Part shown: positions 37,448 to 41,534 of the stretch, one piece after another
Position numbering within the stretch: the first letter of the stretch is position 1
How the letters are laid out: each line of letters starts with the position of its first letter
Source of the DNA: Oscillospiraceae bacterium
GTDB taxonomy: Bacteria; Bacillota; Clostridia; Oscillospirales; WRJC01
DNA length: 41,534 nt
Direction of reading: 5' to 3'
NCBI GenBank assembly: GCA_009780985.1
Contig: WQYZ01000015.1
Span: 1 to 41,534, forward strand
Notes under the pieces: model-generated
What the model saw: the letters and a program-made list of their open reading frames with translations, nothing else
Databases searched by the model: none
Told to the model about the DNA's origin: nothing
Position numbers and translations under genes: made by a program

Positions 37448-38855
37448 ATTTGCCGTGATACTGAGAAAAGAAGTAATGGAGCTGATAACTCCTCAGACTC
37501 TTATACCATTAGTAATATTATTCATTCTGTTCTCGCTTTTGGGGAACGTTATGAAATCTGCCATAACGGGGTCCGCCACTGATACGGTGACGGTTCAGTC
37601 CGACCAGTCCGGAACTGTTCAGAATATTACAGTAAACAAAAACTCTATAATCGGACTTATAGACAACGACAATTCAGACCTCTCAAATTATGTAAAAGAT
37701 AATCTCGGCACACAGGGAATAATGCCGATCGTCCCGCAGTCAACGGACCCTACGGAAGCTATGAAAGAACTTCAGGATTATGATTTGAACGGCGAAAAAA
37801 TAAAAATAAGGACGCTCGTTGTGATAAACAAAGGCTTCGGCGACCAGCTTCTATCCGGCAGTAATACTTCCGTGCCAGTCGATGTTTACTCCGAGATAGA
37901 TTCTTTCGGGGTGACGGCGGCTATTGCCGGAGTGTCAGGACAGAATGTAGGCAATGCGATAAACAGTCTTATTTCGCAGAAACTTTTCACAAATTATGCC
38001 GGGGATACAAATGTAAATATAAATTATATAAAATCCCCTGTATCTGCGCAGAGTTATACTTTTTTGAACAATATTGCGCAAAACGTAGACGCGAGTACGG
38101 TTTTGGGTTATGTAACGTCACAGATAACATTTCTGCCGCTGATTGTGTTTCTGATAATAATGATGGCGACCCAGATGCTGGCGACATCAATGGTAAACGA
38201 AAAAGCGGATAAAACCCTCGAGACTCTTATGACTGCCCCCGTAAACAGACTGTCAGTTCTGCTCGCTAAAATTTTGGCGGCTTCGATTTACGCGGTCATA
38301 TACGCAGTGATATATATGTTTGCCATGAATAATTTCAGTAACGGTATGACCGGCGGCTCGAGCGGATATTCTCAGGATTTTATTGCGGCTCTCAAGAATT
38401 TCGGCGTAACTTTCGATTTATCGACGTTCATTATAATGGGGGTCCAGTTGTTTTTATCGGTATTATGCGGGCTTGCAATCGCGCTTATTATCGGCATGAT
38501 AGTGGACAATATAAAAACTTTGCAGGCGTATATAATGCCGCTGATGATAGTTATGATGATACCGTATTTTATATCGATGTTTCTGGATGTGAAAACGCTG
38601 CCGCTCTGGGGTCAGATTATTCTTTATATAATCCCGTTCACACATACATATACCGCGGTGCCCAACCTGTTTACGCACAGTTATACGCTTATCGCAATCG
38701 GGATCGCATATCAGGTGATATTCGTCGCGGTGATACTCACGATAGCCGTGAAGATATTCAACTCCGACAAACTGTTCACAATAGGTCAGTCGATAGGCAG
38801 GAAATCGGGTAAAAACAGAAATTCGGGGTTAGCGAAACTGTTTGCGAAAAGATAA
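37428..38855 (+). CDS. ABC transporter permease (ABC-2/NatB-like)
   Basis: Polytopic; MATSMVNEKADKTLETLMTAPVNRLSVLLAKILAA typical of ABC-2 permeases; overlaps ATPase gene. Confidence 0.92.
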   Translation: MKTKLNKFAVILRKEVMELITPQTLIPLVILFILFSLLGNVMKSAITGSATDTVTVQSDQSGTVQNITVNKNSIIGLIDNDNSDLSNYVKDNLGTQGIMPIVPQSTDPTEAMKELQDYDLNGEKIKIRTLVVINKGFGDQLLSGSNTSVPVDVYSEIDSFGVTAAIAGVSGQNVGNAINSLISQKLFTNYAGDTNVNINYIKSPVSAQSYTFLNNIAQNVDASTVLGYVTSQITFLPLIVFLIIMMATQMLATSMVNEKADKTLETLMTAPVNRLSVLLAKILAASIYAVIYAVIYMFAMNNFSNGMTGGSSGYSQDFIAALKNFGVTFDLSTFIIMGVQLFLSVLCGLAIALIIGMIVDNIKTLQAYIMPLMIVMMIPYFISMFLDVKTLPLWGQIILYIIPFTHTYTAVPNLFTHSYTLIAIGIAYQVIFVAVILTIAVKIFNSDKLFTIGQSIGRKSGKNRNSGLAKLFAKR

Positions 38856-38881
38856 ATATTAGAAAAAATCTTATTTAACAC

Positions 38882-38910
38882 TTGACTATTTGTAATAAAT
38901 ATGTTAAAAT
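38882..38910 (+). promoter_or_regulatory. sigmaA-type promoter with extended -10
   Basis: TTGACT - 17 nt - TAAAAT, preceded by TGT, upstream of SLH protein. Confidence 0.65.
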
Positions 38911-38981
38911 AATTTAAAAAAATCAGTGCAATATGTTTATAAAAAACAAACGTAAGTCGAAAAATAAAGAGGTATTTATAT

Positions 38982-40394
38982 ATGAGATTCAGAGCAAGAA
39001 CTATTTTCCGCACAATAGCCGTATTTATTATAATTTCAATTTTATTTTCCGCATATTCTTTTTCGGTTTGTTCCGTATCTGCGGCATATTACACGGCAGG
39101 CGCAGACGATTTGAAATCGCTCGGTCTGTTCATAGGCACAGATGTGGGATACGACCTCGACAGAGCCCCCACGCGCGCAGAAGCCGCAGTAATGCTCGTC
39201 AGACTTTTAGGCAAAGAAGCAGAGGCGAAAGATAAAAATTACGCGCAACCTTTCACAGACGTGCCGGATTGGGCGGCTCCGTATGTGGGTTATCTGTACG
39301 AAAATCAACTCACCAACGGAATAGGCGACAATAAGTTCGGATCGACGGGATTATGCAACGAGCAGATGTTTTGCACTTTTGTATTGAGAGCTTTAGGATA
39401 TACGGAAGCCGCGGGAGATTTCACCTATGACGCCTCTTTTGACTTTGGGATAAAAATCGGCATAGTTGACGCCGCTACTGTCAAAATGGTGAATTATTAT
39501 AAAGACGCAGGTGAAACCTATGAATTCTGGCGCGACGAATGCGTTTCGATAATGTGCTGCGCACTGAATACAAAAATCAAAGGAACAGAAACGACTTTAT
39601 TGGAAAAACTTATTTCAGACAAAGCTATCGACGAAAAAGCCGCGGAAGCATTTATATCGAAAAGCGCGCTTGTAGACGAACTGAATAATCTGATTAAATC
39701 GTCCCCGTTTGATAATACGAAACCTGTTTCTATGAAAATTAAGGATTATATGAATCAGCCTTTTGCTCCCGGCGATATACCGGACGGAGTGACAGTCAAT
39801 TATACCAATTCTATGGAGATAGACGTTGATCTGACTGTATCAGGCGCAAATTATGCCGCTTTAATAAATATGAATATGCAGGGAATCACAAGCATAGAAT
39901 CCGAGACATATCTTAAAGACGGATATTTATACAGCAAGTCTATGGGTGAAAAAACAAAACAGACGGCAACTCAGGATGACAGCGTTGACAGTTTACTGAC
40001 GTCTCTTGACAGTTCATACGGTTATATTTTTGACGCTTTTTCAGTAGGGGAATGTGAAAATATAGAAAAAACCGTTTCAAATAACAACACAGTATATAAA
40101 ATTACGGCGGCAGAAACTTATTACGGGAGCGACGCTTCGGACGCAAATGCGGAGGAAAAATTATACACCGACGATGTCGTTATGAATTATACGTTCAGTC
40201 CAAGCGGCAAACTTATATCCGTGGCGAGGGAAAGCAAAGAATCAAGCGGCGGCATCGTCGATTATGAAACCAATACGGATATAACAATCAACGCCTCCGG
40301 CGACGGTGTAAAAATAGAATTCCCTGATTTTTCGGATTATGTCGAGTCGACGAATCCTGATTCTACCCTGCCTCCGTATGTAGTCGGCGTGTAA
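38982..40394 (+). CDS. Secreted S-layer homology (SLH) domain protein
   Basis: Signal peptide; APTRAEAAVMLVRLLGKEAEAK...FTDVPDWAAPYVGYLYENQLTNGIGDNKFG SLH pattern. Confidence 0.85.
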   Translation: MRFRARTIFRTIAVFIIISILFSAYSFSVCSVSAAYYTAGADDLKSLGLFIGTDVGYDLDRAPTRAEAAVMLVRLLGKEAEAKDKNYAQPFTDVPDWAAPYVGYLYENQLTNGIGDNKFGSTGLCNEQMFCTFVLRALGYTEAAGDFTYDASFDFGIKIGIVDAATVKMVNYYKDAGETYEFWRDECVSIMCCALNTKIKGTETTLLEKLISDKAIDEKAAEAFISKSALVDELNNLIKSSPFDNTKPVSMKIKDYMNQPFAPGDIPDGVTVNYTNSMEIDVDLTVSGANYAALINMNMQGITSIESETYLKDGYLYSKSMGEKTKQTATQDDSVDSLLTSLDSSYGYIFDAFSVGECENIEKTVSNNNTVYKITAAETYYGSDASDANAEEKLYTDDVVMNYTFSPSGKLISVARESKESSGGIVDYETNTDITINASGDGVKIEFPDFSDYVESTNPDSTLPPYVVGV

Positions 40395-40425
40395 ATATCT
40401 GATAAAACAAAATAAACATTTAACC

Positions 40426-40444
40426 GGGCGGCAATTTGCCGCCC
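40426..40444. terminator. Hairpin between convergent genes, possible bidirectional terminator
   Basis: GGGCGGCAA-t-TTGCCGCCC between the 40394 (+) stop and the 40468 (-) stop. Confidence 0.6.
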
Positions 40445-40467
40445 TTACAATTTATTTCTGGATTAGA

Positions 40468-41534
40468 TTAATTCCCCACATCAGTTGTATCCGTAGTATC
40501 ATCTGTCGTCGGTTCGTCGGGCAGATCCATAGATTCGTTGAACGTCTTGTACCCGAAATAATACGCGCAAACGTCTTCAGCGACATATCCCGCATAGGCG
40601 CCTTTCGCCCCTTTTTCGATTACGGAAGATATTGCGATTTCTGGCTTGTCGAATGGGGCAAAAGCTACGCATGTCGCGTTGTCGCTGACTAAAGCTTCAT
40701 TAATCTGCGCCGTTCCGGTTTTGCCGCCGACTGTAAAAGACGACGGGAAACTCTGAAATAATGTCGATGCTGTTCCGCCGGTTTCAAAAACTTCATACAT
40801 CCCTTGTTTTATCGCGGCTAAATAACTGTCTGGAATAGTTATCTGGTCCATTATTTTAGGTGCGGAATCGCTATATATATTATCGTCTGACCCGTATTCT
40901 TCGACGCGAAGCAGCAAATGCGAAGCGTATCTTGTGCCGTCGTCCAAAACTGCGCCGAGCATTGTCACCATCTGCAAAGGCGTAAATACGTTGTAAGACT
41001 GACCGATTGCCGTTGCAAGCACTTGCCCGGGCGACCACTGTTTGCCATTCGCACCCGCATATTCCGGCGAAGATAAAATCCCTGTGTCTTCTCCCAATTC
41101 GATTCCGGTAGGTTCTCCTAAACCTAAATGTTTCGCATATTCGTCTATTTTATTTATACCCATCCTGTCTGCGACAACGAAGAAAAAGTAGTTGCATGAA
41201 TTTCTGATCGCTTTGGTGATGTCTTCCCACCCGTGCGTCGTATGATTCATATTCCACAGCCAGCACGCGGGAGTATAACCGGTTCCGTCCGCGTTGGCGT
41301 ATCTCATATACACGCCTTTGTCCTCTATTTGGTCGGTGGTGGTTAAATTGCCGCTGCATAAAGCCGCGACGGATGTGGCTATTTTAAAAATGGAACCAGG
41401 CGCGTACCGTCCAAACAAAGCTCTGTTTAACAGCGGCGAATTATCGTTATCGGCGGCTAACGCGGCATATTTTACCGTATCTTTTAAATCAAGCAGATTA
41501 TACGAAGGATATGTAGGCAGAGCGAGTATTTCCC
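40468..41534 (-). CDS. Penicillin-binding transpeptidase (PBP2-like), truncated at window end
   Basis: ALPTYPSYNLLDL upstream in frame, GSIFK (SxxK), SCN (SxN), GKTGTAQ (KTG); frame open to the window edge. Confidence 0.93.
   Translation of the reverse strand, partial: EILALPTYPSYNLLDLKDTVKYAALAADNDNSPLLNRALFGRYAPGSIFKIATSVAALCSGNLTTTDQIEDKGVYMRYANADGTGYTPACWLWNMNHTTHGWEDITKAIRNSCNYFFFVVADRMGINKIDEYAKHLGLGEPTGIELGEDTGILSSPEYAGANGKQWSPGQVLATAIGQSYNVFTPLQMVTMLGAVLDDGTRYASHLLLRVEEYGSDDNIYSDSAPKIMDQITIPDSYLAAIKQGMYEVFETGGTASTLFQSFPSSFTVGGKTGTAQINEALVSDNATCVAFAPFDKPEIAISSVIEKGAKGAYAGYVAEDVCAYYFGYKTFNESMDLPDEPTTDDTTDTTDVGN

Noticed and set aside
38465-38812. Plus-strand ORF 115 aa
   Set aside because: Out-of-frame shadow within the ABC permease gene
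1-41534. CRISPR arrays, tRNA or rRNA genes, intact transposases, prophage genes
   Set aside because: None recognised on reading either strand

Overview
The window looks like a low-GC anaerobic Firmicutes (Clostridia-like) chromosome segment, with truncated genes at both ends (solute-binding protein at 1; PBP2-like transpeptidase at 41534). The minus-strand left third carries a complete six-subunit Ech-type energy-converting [NiFe] hydrogenase (echA-F order). It runs directly into a full maturation set, hypA-(methyltransferase)-hypB-hypF-hypC-hypD-hypE, and is preceded by a consensus TTGACA-N17-TATAAT promoter and a co-oriented response regulator/histidine kinase pair. Next come a secreted protein with an internally duplicated domain, a DUF3810-like protein, an RluA-type pseudouridine synthase and a C39-like protease. 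The plus-strand right half holds sugar(-phosphate) dehydrogenases, an SPFH protein, a Uma2-like protein, and an iorA/iorB-paaK-ACT aromatic 2-oxoacid/aryl-CoA cluster interrupted by a secreted stalk-domain gene and by a decayed PIN toxin-antitoxin relic. It continues with an S41 peptidase without a signal peptide, a dehydrogenase/TIM-barrel pair, a repeat lipoprotein, an XRE/DUF6773-type pair, an ABC exporter with a candidate operator, and an SLH protein. Small palindromic elements of a shared GGGCG type recur at gene borders. No convincing wholly new system was found. The best second-look items are the methyltransferase cassette inside hyp, the extension-less EchE, the interrupted ior cluster with its TA relic, the duplicated stalk/pseudo-deacetylase protein, the palindrome family and the dyad operator upstream of the ABC exporter. 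All family calls are from recognising motifs by eye; no database search was run.
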